This document shows, one piece after another, positions 13,248-25,878 of a DNA stretch of 64,000 nt. The notes under the pieces were generated by a model. The model worked only from the letters and a program-made list of their open reading frames with translations, ran no database searches and was not told where the DNA came from. This DNA comes from Thamnaconus septentrionalis. Lineage: Eukaryota; Chordata; Actinopteri; Tetraodontiformes; Monacanthidae. A program made the position numbers and the translations under genes. How positions within the stretch are numbered: position 1 is the stretch's first letter; each line of letters starts with the position of its first letter. The DNA lies in the NCBI GenBank assembly GCA_009823395.1, contig CM020515.1:14330489-14394488 (forward strand). The letters are read 5' to 3'.

Positions 13248-14241
13248 CCTTGTGATTCATGCTTTTTGATTTGTTTTTATTTTACATCTTAATCAATATC
13301 TTGCCTAGCTAAACGTTGACATTCGAGAGAATGCCTAAAAAAACAACCTACTTAACACTGAACACGCGAACGTAATAGTTTGAATATCTTTTGTTTAGAA
13401 AATCAAAAGACCTCAAAGCCTCTTCTCGTTCCATCCAAGCAACAAATGGTATCGCATGAAAATGGAATTGCAGATAATAAACAATACAAAACCATGATGG
13501 GAGGGAGAGTTTAGTCAGTTTGCACAACTCTCCTGTGGCAAAAATATTAGAAAGTTTGGGATGCAGCATTTCTGATAAACCATGTGTTTGGGTTCAGGAC
13601 TTTGATATTTTTTCGGCTATTATTCCATCCATTTAAAGTGTTTATCTTATGTGTAAGTGTAAAGTGTATTTATGAAAGATGTGTTTATTCCTGCGTGCAT
13701 GCTTACTGCTGTGTGTTTCTGTTTTTATATGCTCTTATTTTCACTTTATTCATGTTTGGACAGCAAGATTTCCCATCAGTCGAGAGATTAGAACACAGAT
13801 TAGCGTGGAGTTTCTGACGTACTCAAAGACTTACGCTTACACCAAAGGACACAAAAGATCAGGCTTTGTGTCTCACAACTCTGCTGGAGACGTCTCTGAT
13901 CAGTCCTCAATAGAAATGATACCACTCATAAAACATATAACATACAACCAAAGTACCGTAATCCTCATCCTCCTTGTTCAGGCTCACACAAAAGAAGTAA
14001 ATTAAGACTTTGGCATTGAATTCCTCTTGAAACGCACACCCCTGTAATTCCATGTTCCGGAGCAGCATGTCAGAAGATGTGGGAGCCAACCCATACGGGC
14101 AAACTCCCATCTGTGCCATTTAACTTGGGCGCACGCTCTCTGTCATCCAGCTGATGGAGAGGCTCTGCCAACAAAGAGGAGGCGGCCCAGTGAGGAGAAG
14201 GAGGACGTGTGGCGCAACTGTTGTTTTTCCTCTGCCAGGCT
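13248..14241 (-). other. tecr: Spacer between convergent samd1 and tecr, including tecr 3' UTR
   Basis: On the minus strand the first AATAAA after the tecr stop is at 13745-13750, giving a 3' UTR of about 500 nt. A second possible signal lies at 13276-13281, within 30 bp of the samd1 signal on the other strand. Nothing else is recognisable. Confidence 0.5.
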
Positions 14242-17200
14242 CTACAGGATGAAGGGGAGTATAGAGGAGCGCAGGGTCGGATAATCTCTGAACTCCTTTA
14301 AGTAGCTGCGGTGTTTGCCTTTGGCCCACACAGTCATTTGGACGAAGGCCACGAGGGTGAAGAAAGCCACGGGCACACACTGGGTCATCACTGTGAAGCC
14401 GATCCAGGAGCCCAGCTGTGAGCAAGAGGTTTGCACGTGTACACACACAGAAACACACACACACACGCACAAGCGCGCGCACACACATAAGTCATTGATG
14501 TTTATGGCACAAGCGAAGGAAGTTGCCAGCAGATGGCAGCAGCGTGCAAAGGAAGCACATTTTAAAAGAGCTAGTGTCTAATGGGGTGTCCCAAAAATGT
14601 TGACATCATTTCGCAGGCCAATAATTTTGGCAATTCTTGTTGAAATAATCTCAAAGTTTCAGAGTGCATAGAAACAGATCAAGACTTTATATTTAATGTT
14701 TCATTTTTGTTCTGTTTTCAGGTTGAGCCATGCCGCTCACTCCCAAAGAGAAGTCATTTTGCGTCTTGGAATATGCTGGCACGCAGTCACCCAGTTGCGA
14801 CGCGGCACACCTAGTTGACCCAGTGTGCCTTGTCAGTGCTTGGCAGTGCACGTATTGAACCCTTTTGAAATCGGTCCAATAATAAACCTGTCTTGTTCAA
14901 CACCTAAACTGTTCAATTTCATTAAGCTAGACTTAGTTGTTTTCAAGATAATTTTTAAGAAAAACTTTTAAAATGATGTCAAATTTTTTGGGACACCCTG
15001 TACATATAAGCCTGAGTACATTTTACATTTATATATAACGTTATGTCTTCATTTATTCAATGTATAAAAGATTATTTGAGGAAATGAATTACACAAGTTT
15101 AAAAAATCTTCCATTGCAGTAAAATGCACTCTTATTCCTATCTTAATAGTGACAATTTTGATTTAATAAAAGTTAATTCCTGGATGTTAGTACTGTTTGA
15201 CAGAAACAGACACGACTCATATCTGCTTACCTCATATGTGTAATTTGGACATGAGACCAGCCAAAAAATCCATGTGAAGGGGTTTTTGGTCGGGTAAGGA
15301 ATCTTCTTGGCCTTTGACCCTGAGATGAGGCAGTAAACATTAAAGCAACGTCTCACTCTTTCACCCAATTGGCTGCTGTCGTAGTGACGATGGGAATTGA
15401 ACGAAACATTGCACGTTAGATTAAACTGACCTGACAGCTTGAGGTTGCGAAGGGCAATGTGGATAGAAAAGTTCCCGACTTGACAGAACTGTGAGAATAA
15501 AGCAAAGTAAAAATGAGCCTTTTGGGAGGACAACGCGTCCAAAAGTGAAATTCGACCCGTTTTTCGACTCACCACAATGTCAGTGGAACTTCTTGTGACA
15601 TTTACTAATCCCCTCTAACTGTTCTTGAGTTTCACAGGGGGAAAGAATTCCACCCTGTGCCAATACAATGGAAGCCTCAGGAGGCCATTCTGCTGGTGTG
15701 ATGTAACCTCCGAGCCCGGAGACTGCGTTCGTGTGAATTCTCGCCTGTATATGTGCGGTAAGTTCCAGAAGCTTACTGTACTGACTGGCGCCTTTATTGA
15801 AAGGCTACAGAGGATAGTCTGGCTGAGAACACGGTCCTGTCTTTAGGACACTTAAAGGGCACCACACCGGCAGAATGGAGCGCACGGCTACAAGAGGCCG
15901 GTGTTGAATTAAAGTCCTACGTGAAACTGCGGAAAAATGTTGATGCTGCGCAAACGTCCGAATGTGCTGCGTGAATGAAAAACTCACAAAGTGGCCAGCG
16001 GATCGTCCAAATCCCTTTCAAGGGTTCTCTGGTGTTTAATGAGGCGGAATAAATAACAAGTGGAACAGATGTCGAGCTCACCAGGAAGATGTAAAGTCCG
16101 GCTTTCACCTGCTGCTCCCCGTACACTGTCAAACACACGGCAAGAGTTAATGGACGTGAGCGCGAGAGCCAACACTGACTTGTGATTAAAGAGAATCGCA
16201 GCAGTCATCACTTACTCGGCGTGGTGTAGAGGGGGTGGTTAATGTAGTACGCCATCCACGCCGCAGAGCACCAGTAATAGCCGCAGTTCTTAGAAGGACG
16301 GACTATAATAAGTGAGAGCGTCCAGGACAGTGCTGCTGCCACACAGATTAGCTCTAAATTTCTGACTATGAATACAAAATGGTACCGCAGAACTCGCAAA
16401 CGTCCCATTCAGAGGTCACTGCCGTGAAAGAAAAAAAAAAAAAACAGCTCACCTTGAATATGTTCTTGAGGGGCATGGTCCCGTGGGAGATGCGATGGAC
16501 AAACATGGTCTCCAGAATCCTCTTGATGTAGTGGAAGGAGTGACACATGCCGGCCAAGCTGCAACAACACACGTCACAGAGGTGGGAGGTGATGAAGCGC
16601 AAACACTAGAATGGTCCTTTTTGTGAAGACTTTTGACTTGTGCTCCCTACATTTGTGTGCACATATTTGTACTTCTTACACTGGAAAAACATGGTTGTTA
16701 TTTTTGTTTTTAAAAGATACAAACTGTACTAAAGGTAATTGACTTTGTATTTATTATAGTTGTTGTTGCTCGAAGTGGAGCCATTTGAACTGTGCTATTG
16801 TGGATTCAAATACAAAAGTGGATCACATTTTAGAGGGAGATTATTTTAGAGTACCTCAACCTTGGGGTCACTGTTCAGTACGTTTTCAGATAAATAATTT
16901 TTTTTAAAAATAACATTGATTATTGTTATTAAAAGTATAAACATCCAATAATGGCTGAGTTTGGTTGTGCTGCAGTTGAAAAGTAACAAGAGTAGCAAAG
17001 CTGTTGAAAATGAACCTGATGTTCCTGCAAGACCTCTGGTCAGTTCAGTCCAGGTTTTTCTGTCACAACTTTTTATTTGTTGCAAAATGAACCTGTGTTT
17101 TCTTATTTTTACTTCAGTAAAGGAGTTGAATCGCCACTTCCACTCTTACTAGAGATTTTTTTTACACATTTATTTTTACTTTCACTCAAGTAGACAAAAA

Positions 17201-19990
17201 TACTTTTGCCACCTCTGGTTGTCATACTGCACAAGGTCACGATGGCAGACTTGTCTATGCAAAAAAACAAAACAAAACAAAACAAAACAGAGTTTTGCAG
17301 CAGGGTAACAAGAACAAAACGCCGGCGAGCGAACGGACACTCACTGCACGACCCAGTGCTTGCTGCTGGTGAAGTCATATTTTGGCGCGTAGATGAAGGG
17401 AAGGCGGAAGTAGAACATTAAGTAGATGATCAGTGGGCCGGCGCACTCTGCCAGGAAAACCTTAGGAGGGCAGAAGAGTTAGAAAATAATTGAATAGAAG
17501 TGGGATTTCCACTGACCTTTTACCAATTTGTCAATCCTAAAGGTCTCGTATAATGAAAGACTCATTAGTATTCGCTTTCTTATACATGCGTTTAACTTTT
17601 TGGTGAACTCTTTTAAATCATTTATCATGCAAGGCTGCTTCGCTGGAGTCTCAGCTGAAAAACAAAGACTTGAAATTAGGTATAATGTCAGACTAACCGT
17701 CAACCCACCTCTCTTCCCTAATCACAGCGATGTAATGTAAATAGTGTCAACAGATAATCTGGGATCAAACCGGACGGCCTCTAACGCCGAGTTCATCCGA
17801 ATGATACGATGATCAAACGAAGCAGGGCGGCTGCTGGTGAAATGCAAGCCTGAATCAGCACGTGTGGCAGAGCCCGGGCTCAGCGAGGCTGACCGCTGCC
17901 TACTGGTGGTCTCTGCCCCACCTGCTGCAACACGAGGCTAAAGGCTGAGAGGGCAGAGGGAGGGAGGAGCGGGTGAGGGCTGGCGAGGACAGAGGGGGCA
18001 GAGAGAGAGAGAGCACAAGGCTGAGAGAGGAGAGGGGGCGCAAGTGAGATCCTGGGGGATAAACGCCTCCGAGGGGAAATGGGTCCGTGTGATTAAATGT
18101 CATGGGACAGAGGACAATTGGGTGAGGAAAGTGAGGGAAGAGACCACCTCCATGAGTCGCTGCACGCTGATATTTAACGCTGAGATTTTGCTTTTGCTCA
18201 GTCAAGGAAGTCGAGAAAATTCAATTCTTTCCGAAAGTGATGCAGGACAAGAACCCAAATAAAAATGTAAAAAATAAATACTTGCAGTGAGACAGTAGTT
18301 AAATGCAAAATAGAATCCGGCCTGTATTTATAATTTGTTATGAATTCCACCATCTCTTGTTAAAGCTGGATACAGATAAAGTATTGAAAGCAGTGATGTG
18401 AAGCGTGCACTACACATCATTAACTGGGGAAGCAACAAAAAGCAACCCAAAACAATGTTCCCTCAATATATTTTTCTCAGTATAAATAGAATAGAATAGA
18501 ATAGAATAGAATAGGACACAACTTTATTGATCCCGCAAGGGGGAAATTCATGTTGTCACAGCAGCAATAGAATACACGAGACAGAACAGTGTCAATGTTT
18601 GTGTGCCAATAGCAACAACGCCATCAACAGTAAAATATAACAATAATAAGAAAAGATTTAAAAAAAGATAAGATAAAACACATAGTGCAGTGATGTGGAC
18701 TCACGGTTCCCCATGTGAGCTGCGGTCCCAGGTCACTGAAGTAAAAGCTAGCGGTGGTTCCCACGGGGAGCGTCTGCAGAACTTCCTCGTCCCTGAGACT
18801 CTTTGATTCTACGAAATGGGACAGGCGGTAACCACAATGAGAACAGACAGCAGGATGTTGCTGTAATGTAGAATTCATAGGGAAGGAAGAAAAAAAAAAT
18901 AAAGCAGACATACTTGGATCCAAACGCAGGGACTGTCTGGCTGGATACCACTTTGGATCTGTGGATGTCAAAGGAAATGTTTCAATTTTCTATTTTTTTT
19001 TTTTTTTTTTTTGCCAAAATTGGATCTAATTGAACTTACATGACTTGTGAAAAAGGGCTTTGATATCCAAAATAGTGGCCGTTGGCTCCACCTGCAATTG
19101 AATATAAACCATGATGTAAGATTAAGATACAAATGGGCATCTAAGTAATACTGACACCAGTTAATTGGCATGGCTGGTTGCATATCAGCATCAGTTACTA
19201 GAAAGTTAAACACTAGCTCCAAATGGGTTACTAACCAAGGTCACCTGACTAAATACTACTAGTTTTTGTAGGTTTAAAAGGTCAAATTATAAATTTAATA
19301 TAATAATTATTCAAGGTGCTAATCCTGTGTGCGTGCGTGTGTGAGACCGCTAGCCCAGCGTGCGCCGTAAGCATGCATCCCATCTGAAAGATCAAATTCC
19401 TGGCAGATGAAGAGGAAATTGTCACCCCCTAACAGCAACCGACACTTAATAGACACATAACTGACAATAGACGCCTTCAGCCGGACCGTCGGTGAGGCGG
19501 ATGATTATCTGTAAAATTACACGACTGCTCGCAGCGGTGCCCCTGCAATTCTCCAGCTGACGCAAATATGTTTCCTGTGACTTCATTGCCACTTGTTCTC
19601 ACGGCCCATGTTTGTGGCAGGTTGAGAGAAGATGAATGAGAAGCGCGAAAGTTGCAAAGCTGAGATCTAGTGTTGAAACTTACTGTAAAGTTATGGTGTT
19701 TCAAGCGAGACAATCCGCTTTCATGGAATCAAGTAGTGTTCTGAATTTAATTTATTAAGTTTTAAAGTTGATTGAGGTTAATATAAATGCTGAGAGTGAA
19801 ACGTTCTGCTCGACACGCTTACCTTGTCCAGCAGGAGTAGTTTTTCTTTCGTCTTCAAGTCCACAATCTCAACCTCAAAGTAAACAATCCTTTTGGCCTT
19901 TTTCGGGGGTTTAGGCTTTGGCCTCGATGAAGCTTTCTTCTCAGGTTCAGCTGCATTTACATTCTTGGCCTCCAATGCGAGTACATCCAT
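14242..19990 (-). CDS. tecr: Very-long-chain trans-2,3-enoyl-CoA reductase
   Basis: Eleven minus-strand exons join in frame: 19990-19823, 19091-19040, 18958-18914, 18808-18705, 17460-17345, 16558-16453, 16288-16216, 16125-16082, 15488-15431, 15319-15231, 14415-14242 (TAG), giving 342 residues. TECR does the last step of the ER very-long-chain fatty acid elongation cycle, reducing trans-2-enoyl-CoA with NADPH. An N-terminal ubiquitin-like segment ([19 protein letters not shown], then [19 protein letters not shown]) leads into the membrane steroid-reductase domain with family motifs [39 protein letters not shown] and VSCPNYTYE, ending in [13 protein letters not shown] and SILPFIL. Human TECR is 308 residues and begins at MKHYEVE; here a 34-residue Lys/Pro-rich extension precedes that point. 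TECRL is a weaker match. The gene is divergent from dnajb1, as in human. Confidence 0.94.
14581..15000. mobile_element. Tc1/mariner-like miniature element in the last tecr intron
   Basis: A 420-bp element with terminal inverted repeats (GGGTGTCCCAAAAA at the left; complement of TTTTTTGGGACACCC at the right, continuing through GACATCATTT) and flanking TA dinucleotides at 14579-14580 and 15001-15002. Inside, 14730-14858 reads as a 42-residue frame starting [20 protein letters not shown]. This resembles the start of transposase-type helix-turn-helix proteins, so the element looks like an internally deleted derivative that kept the start of its parent gene. Confidence 0.75.
18484..18640 (-). mobile_element. 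3' end of an L2/Maui-like LINE with pentamer tail
   Basis: On the minus strand the sequence reads GAATTTCCCCCTTGCGGGAT then CAATAAAGT followed by a TATTC tandem tail (18485-18512 on the plus strand, ATAGA units). This ending is typical of fish L2-clade (Maui-type) LINEs. The inner boundary is uncertain. It lies in a tecr intron, in the same orientation as the gene. Confidence 0.6.
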
Positions 19991-21344
19991 AATACCGGCA
20001 GATCCAAAACCTTAGTAGCCTGGTGAAATTATCTCTGATGTCAGCTGTCGTCGGCTGCTGTCAGAAGCAAAATTCTTCACTTACTCTCCGTCTTGGATGT
20101 ACTTTAAGAATCTCAAAATAACTTCTTGCAAGGCAACGATGGAAAAGAAGGAGATCTCAAACTCCCCTTGCGAATAAAATAAGGAGAAACACCAAGCAGG
20201 CAGGCAAAAAAACAAAAACAAATGGAAAATGAAAAGGGATCAGGCGTGAAAAGTGAACCCGCTTCTCACCTGGACGACGACCACTTCACGATATACAAAC
20301 CCCTTCCCGCAACAAAACGCAGTGAAGACGAAACTCGAGAGGCCCAAGACATAATCCACTGTGCGCCATTTGCATGGCTAAATATAAGTCGCCCGATTTG
20401 CTCTGTACCAGCTTGGTAACCTTGGGCAGCCACACACAGCCTTTACCCAGTGACAAATGCCATTGTGCTCTCATTAGACCTGTAAGACACATCTCTTCTG
20501 GTCCGCTCCAGGTCTGGTTACATACACTGTGACAGCTCCCGTCCGAAACCTTGATTAATGGGACGATTGACCTGCGCGTGCCAAAACAAACCCCCCCCAC
20601 AGCCCCGACCACCTTTGTTGACGGCACTCTTTGCTCTTTCTGACCTCCAAAATAGAGACGTGTAGGTTTATTTTCAGTTCTGTGTGCTTAAGAAAAACAC
20701 TGTCTCTGCTACACATCATTTGGCTTGTAGTGGACGGTGAAAAACGCCCACTGAAAAAGCGCTGACTGGGAAAATCCAAGATGCCATTGGTTGTACTAGG
20801 TCAGCACGTCATCATACACACACGCACTCACAACCAACTACAGAACTGTATTCTGGGGTTTATTTTTAACCAGCTGAAGCTGTCCAGGGCAGCAGTGGTA
20901 TCACTGTTTGCATTCCGAGATCATTTTGACCTGTGTCATAAAAATATCTGTGCTTAGGCTAACTTTGCTGAAGCTGTCTCGTTTAATATACCTACAGATA
21001 CCTACATTTGATCCCACATCATAAATCTAAGTCTCAATATACTGTAGAGTGAGACTGGATTTCAGGGATTCTTAAAGTGCTGTGACTGAGCCATGTTTGC
21101 CTTTACTGGATAGTGACAGGTGAACAGGCAGACAGGAAATAGGGAGGGTGGGGGACAGACGGACACGGTATGCAACCACAACTGCTGCTTGGAACCAAAC
21201 CAACATAGGATGAAGGGACAACACTTCTTTTATGAATTTGATTTGGGAAGATTTCTGTTTTTAACTGCGATACTAAATCGAGACTCTGGACTGCAACCCA
21301 ACGCAAATCTGCAAGCACACACACGAACGCAAGCACGCACACAC

Positions 21345-21545
21345 ACAATTGTGCAGCAACGAAAAACACTTTAAATAACTCCAAATATGCTTTTTTATGA
21401 AAGGTGGCTATTTTGAAGAATTTAAACATAAAACGTGTTTGAGTTATTTTGCACTTTTATTGTTTCCTACATAATTCCATGTGTGTTCATACGCAGTTTT
21501 GATGCCTTCAGTGAGAAACTGCAATGTCAATAGTCATGAGAATGA
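21345..21545 (-). mobile_element. Partial miniature-element copy, same family as 34114-34569
   Basis: Read on the minus strand, this stretch follows the interior of the element at 34,195-34,375 nearly base for base, including the shared strings GACTATTGACATTGCAGTTT and ACACACATGGAATTATGTAG. Similarity stops before either terminal repeat, so it is a fragment. Confidence 0.7.
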
Positions 21546-21800
21546 AAGAAAAGGCATTAAATTCATAGACTTTGTCCAAACTTGACTGGAAGCGTAAATA
21601 TTCTTATTTGTATTAGCAGAAGAAGAAGAAGAAAAGAAGAATTCCATGTATGTGTCATTTCATGTATGTATTCATTTCTCAACGAAAGGCACTAACGTCA
21701 CTTCCTGGCTTGCCCGGGGCAGCCGAAACCAAACCGGAAGTTGTTGGAAGTTATTCCTCCTGCCTCTTTGCTGATTACACACATCAGCAAAACCAGCTTC

Positions 21801-21813
21801 TTCCAGAAGTTTC
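21801..21813 (+). promoter_or_regulatory. dnajb1: Heat-shock element (TTCnnGAAnnTTC) of dnajb1
   Basis: TTC-CA-GAA-GT-TTC is a perfect three-unit HSF-binding site. It lies about 300 bp upstream of the dnajb1 ATG. DNAJB1/Hsp40 is a classical HSF1 target, so site and gene agree. Occupancy is inferred. Confidence 0.75.
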
Positions 21814-22110
21814 TCACAGGGTCCAGTGTCCCGCCTCAACACATGGACATCCCGGCATGAGCACGTAGTTAAATGCGGGTTGGTTTGCCAAATGTATCAT
21901 CATTTTCGAGATTCCTCCCTGAAAACTCTCCACGGACACATGCAGGAGGCTGACTTTGACAGTTAGCGCCGAGCTAACCGTCGTCGGGACGCTTGTCAGC
22001 CGTCAAGCTCGGGCACATTGGAAATGCTGGAAGTGTCGTTGAGACGGAGCAAATATTGACGCGACAATGTTCTTATGATGTGCGAGACGCGCTGACGGCT
22101 ATTTGTTACC

Positions 22111-23825
22111 ATGGGGAAAGACTACTACAAAGTGCTCGGTATAGCCAAAGGTGCCTCCGAAGACGAGATAAAGAAGGCGTACAGAAAACAGGCCCTGCGC
22201 TTTCACCCCGACAAAAACAAGTCACCTGGAGCCGAAGACAAATTCAAGGAGATCGCCGAAGCTTACGATGTCCTCAGCGATGCCAAGAAAAAGGACATTT
22301 ATGATCGCTTCGGAGAAGAGGGTAACGGCACCACTTTTGCCTCATTTCGATCCGCTGCATTCACTGATGACCCTTTACCCCCTGCGCGTTCCTGTCAACT
22401 TTCTCTGCTCCTCGTCGCGCACATTTTGCTTGAAAAACACTGGGCGCGTGTCTTTTAAATCATAACGACCACAGAATCCGCTAGAAACGGCCAGTTGAAC
22501 CCTGTTCTCCCAGAATGTCGCTGTAATGACTGTTCGCTCCAGTTGTAAAAAACAAAACAAAACCCTCTGCATACTCAAAGGTCAATATGACCCAATCCAT
22601 ACCACTGCTAAATTATATTTGTATAAGACTACCATTTTTTAGTATTTGAAAGAAATCCTGCTTGAATTACTTGACCGTTGATGTATAGCGCACTCAGAAC
22701 TAGGCCGTGTAGCCCACTGGTACAAGCTCTATTTTTGCACTATTATTTATTCATCTACGTCCTCACTCACAGGATTAAAAGGGTCGGCCGGAGGTGGTGG
22801 AGGAGGCCAAAGTGGTCCAAGCTACAACTACACCTTCCATGGAGACCCTCACGCCATGTTTGCCGAGTTCTTCGGTGGCCGCAGCCCCTTCGACCATCTC
22901 TTTTCTCACGCCGGTGACGACAACATGGACATCAACGACCCCTTCGGGCCGTTTGGCATGGGCAGGATGGGCGGCATGGGTGGCTTCCAAAGATCCTTCA
23001 AGTCCCACCAAGGAGCGGCTCACAGAGCTCACCAGGAGAGAAAGAAGGACCCGCCCGTGGTGCACGAGCTGAAGGTGAGCCTGGAGGAGGTTTACTCGGG
23101 CTGCACCAAAAAGATGAAGATTTCCCGCAAGAGGCTGAACCCGGACGGCTGCACCGTGCGCAATGAGGACAAGATCCTGACGGTGGACATCAAGCGGGGT
23201 TGGAAGGAGGGGACAAAGATCACCTTTCCGAAGGAGGGAGATGAAACCCCCAGCAACATTCCCGCCGACGTGGTGTTTGTGGTGAAAGACAAACCCCACC
23301 CGGTTTTCAGGAGAGAGGGCTCGGACATCATTTATCCTGCAAAAATATCACTCAGGGATGTAAGTGATGTTCGTCTGAGATTTGACTTCCACATCTTTCA
23401 CGTGTTTCTCAAACTAAAACTGGATTCCCAAGTCACAGACAGACTTTATGAATTTGCATAGACTTTTGTATAATGCTTTAAAGTTGTTTCGTCTCCTACT
23501 CTGTCCACACATGTAGTACCATGTCATGGGACTCTTATTGCGTATCATGCGACTCATATTTATCTAATAACCTTGTTCTCCATCCTTCTCCCAGGCCTTG
23601 TGCGGCTGCACGGTTAACGCCCCGACGTTGGACGGCCGGACCATCACTGTGACCTCCAGAGACATCGTCAAACCCGGGATGAAGAAGCGGATCGTCGGGG
23701 AGGGCCTCCCCCTGTCCAAATGCCCCGACAAGAGGGGAGACATGATCCTGGACTTCACCATTAAATTTCCTGACCGGCTGGGCCAAAGCACTCGAGAGGC
23801 ACTAAAGCAGGTTCTCCCACCTTAA
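22111..23825 (+). CDS. dnajb1: DnaJ/Hsp40 co-chaperone B1
   Basis: Three exons, 22111-22321, 22773-23359 and 23595-23825 (TAA), encode 342 residues (human 340). Exon 1 is exactly the J domain (residues 1-70; starts [23 protein letters not shown] at 32-34), which stimulates Hsp70 ATPase. Residues 71-160 are the Gly/Phe-rich linker ([28 protein letters not shown]). The rest is the two beta-sandwich substrate-binding domains ([36 protein letters not shown]) and the C-terminal dimerisation segment. It is a class B protein: there is no CxxCxGxG zinc region. It acts in cytosol and nucleus in refolding and disaggregation. The heat-shock element upstream suggests heat induction. Which teleost copy (a or b) it is cannot be told from the sequence alone. 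Confidence 0.97.
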
Positions 23826-25483
23826 CTGGCCATGTAACTGAGCAGCTGAGGTTCAGGGCCAGATGTGGCTGAGGCTAACGTGACCTCTTTGTCAGCGACA
23901 CAGTGGCTGACTGCGAGCTTAAGTAAAAGACCTGTGTCCTACGACACTAGGAGGAGAAGTGAAAGGGTTGCGTGTAATAAGTAAGTCAATGTTGCCGAGT
24001 TGCACCACTTTTGATGTACTTTAATTTAGTGAGTTGAGGAATTGTTTTGGGGGAATGCTTTAAGGGGTGGCGGCAGCCGGCTGGTTTCACAATAGCTCAG
24101 GTGCTGCGTGCTAACTCGACCATAGCTACAACGAAAACACTCAACAGGACAGGACTCTTCATTGCCTTTAGGAATACGACAGACTGAAGGCTGATCTGAT
24201 TTAGTGAGGAAGGACGTGCTGATCTGCTCCTACATTTTGAGAATGAAATGAGCCTCATGTAGCTACTAGCTAGGCAGTGTTAAATCCACTTTTTCCGTTT
24301 TATTTTATTTTTTTAAACCTTTTCATGGCCAAATGTTGGCGCAGCAACTCTAAAAGTAATATAATAATCAAGGAATGGTAATTCACTCTAACTTATGTAA
24401 CCATTACAGTATTGGTACAGTACATTTCACTTTAAAGTTACACATACTTTTACATCCAGTAGCTTTGCACAAGTGAAGCTTTGTTGTGTCTCCCAAATGT
24501 TAAATAGGGGACAAAAACAAGGTGGCTGATTGATAAACAGACACAGACAAAACAAATTGGAACGCACGGAAGCTTGAATTCAGAGAATGAAGCATAATTG
24601 ACTCAGATTTGTGACTCCCTGGCATGTCTTACAAAATGTTTACTTATTCTGTGAGTGCTAATCCTTCTGTAAAATACTTGTGGGAAATGTTTCTTTTTAT
24701 GGGAAGGACTTCTGTGCCAAATAGTTTTGCCTAGTCTGTAATAACTTGTGAGTGCATGTGTGTGTGTCTACAAGTATGTTGAGTGCATGTTTGTTTGTGT
24801 GAGTCATAGACTTCCATGTTTGTAGCCCTTGAGTTTTGCACAGTGTCTAATGCTTGATTTCCTCCTCGTTTGATGCAAACCTTTGGTTCCCATTTAAATC
24901 CAGTTGTTGTTTTTTCTCCTCGTTCTTCACCCCACAAGCTATAAACATTGTGCATTGTTCAATTAAGATCAATAATATTTTTGTTGTTTTATTTTGTCAC
25001 TTGTCGCACATATCGGACAGTATTTAATCTAAGATGCCCAGTATCTGAAAATACGTCTCACGGGACGTCTGTCACATACAACTCTGTGCAATCCTGACTG
25101 GATGGAGTTTATAGCGCACTAGTTCATTCACATTTTAGTGTTTATTATTTTATTAGTTGGTAGTAAATATGTTGGTGTGACTTTGCTCCTTTTGGAGTTT
25201 TAAGTTTCTGATTGACACAAACCTGTGGTTTAACATGAATGTAGAGGTGTGTAATCTCTAATGTGTAAACCTTTTTTTCTTTCATTCTTTTATTTTAAAG
25301 GACTCCTCATTTCTGGCACTTTTCTCTTCTTGGGGGAAGAAGTTGTGAGCATTATTCTTGTTTTTATCTTCCTATTCCTCAGGTTGGAGGATTTTCTTTC
25401 CCTAACAAAGATTTTATGAATGATGGATTATTTTTTTAATGGATCATTCCTTTGCTGTGATTATTTGCATTTCCACATTAAAA
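23826..25483 (+). other. dnajb1: dnajb1 3' untranslated region, ATTAAA at 25478-25483
   Basis: AT-rich non-coding sequence up to a variant poly(A) signal ATTAAA (25478-25483). No open frame or element is recognisable. The end point is inferred. Confidence 0.45.
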
Positions 25484-25846
25484 AGATGATCTCAGTTATA
25501 TAAGTAATCATGGTCTGTTTGATTTATTTCCCATAGAATTCGAATTGAACTGCATTGAAACATGAATATTCTTATATTTGAACATAACTTTTATTGTTTT
25601 ATTTTTAAATTATTTGTCGCCACATTGCTAAATGGTCGCTTGTGGATTGTTGAGAAATGTCACTTGCCGTCATACTTACCTTAAATGCAGTTACCGGTCA
25701 TGGCCACACAAGGGCAGTGAAAACTAACAGTAATTCAATTGACTTCGTCAAAACTTGCATATGTTGTTGAAACCCCGACACACATAGTATTTTATACCTA
25801 AAGCGGGCTTGCGTGCGCAACTCAACCTTTCTGTTTTTAGTTTTGT

Positions 25847-25878
<32 letters not shown>

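Larger units (their letters stand above)
19991..22110. other. Divergent intergenic region between tecr and dnajb1
   Basis: This holds the promoters of both genes. tecr non-coding 5' sequence must start left of about 20,900, but I cannot place its first exon. 21,345-21,545 is a partial inverted copy of the miniature element that also sits in the TRIM gene. A heat-shock element at 21801-21813 belongs to dnajb1. The dnajb1 5' UTR is GC-rich with no TATA box visible. Confidence 0.5.

Noticed and set aside
22775..23299. 174-residue minus-strand frame opposite dnajb1 exon 2
   Set aside because: Antisense shadow of the dnajb1 coding sequence.
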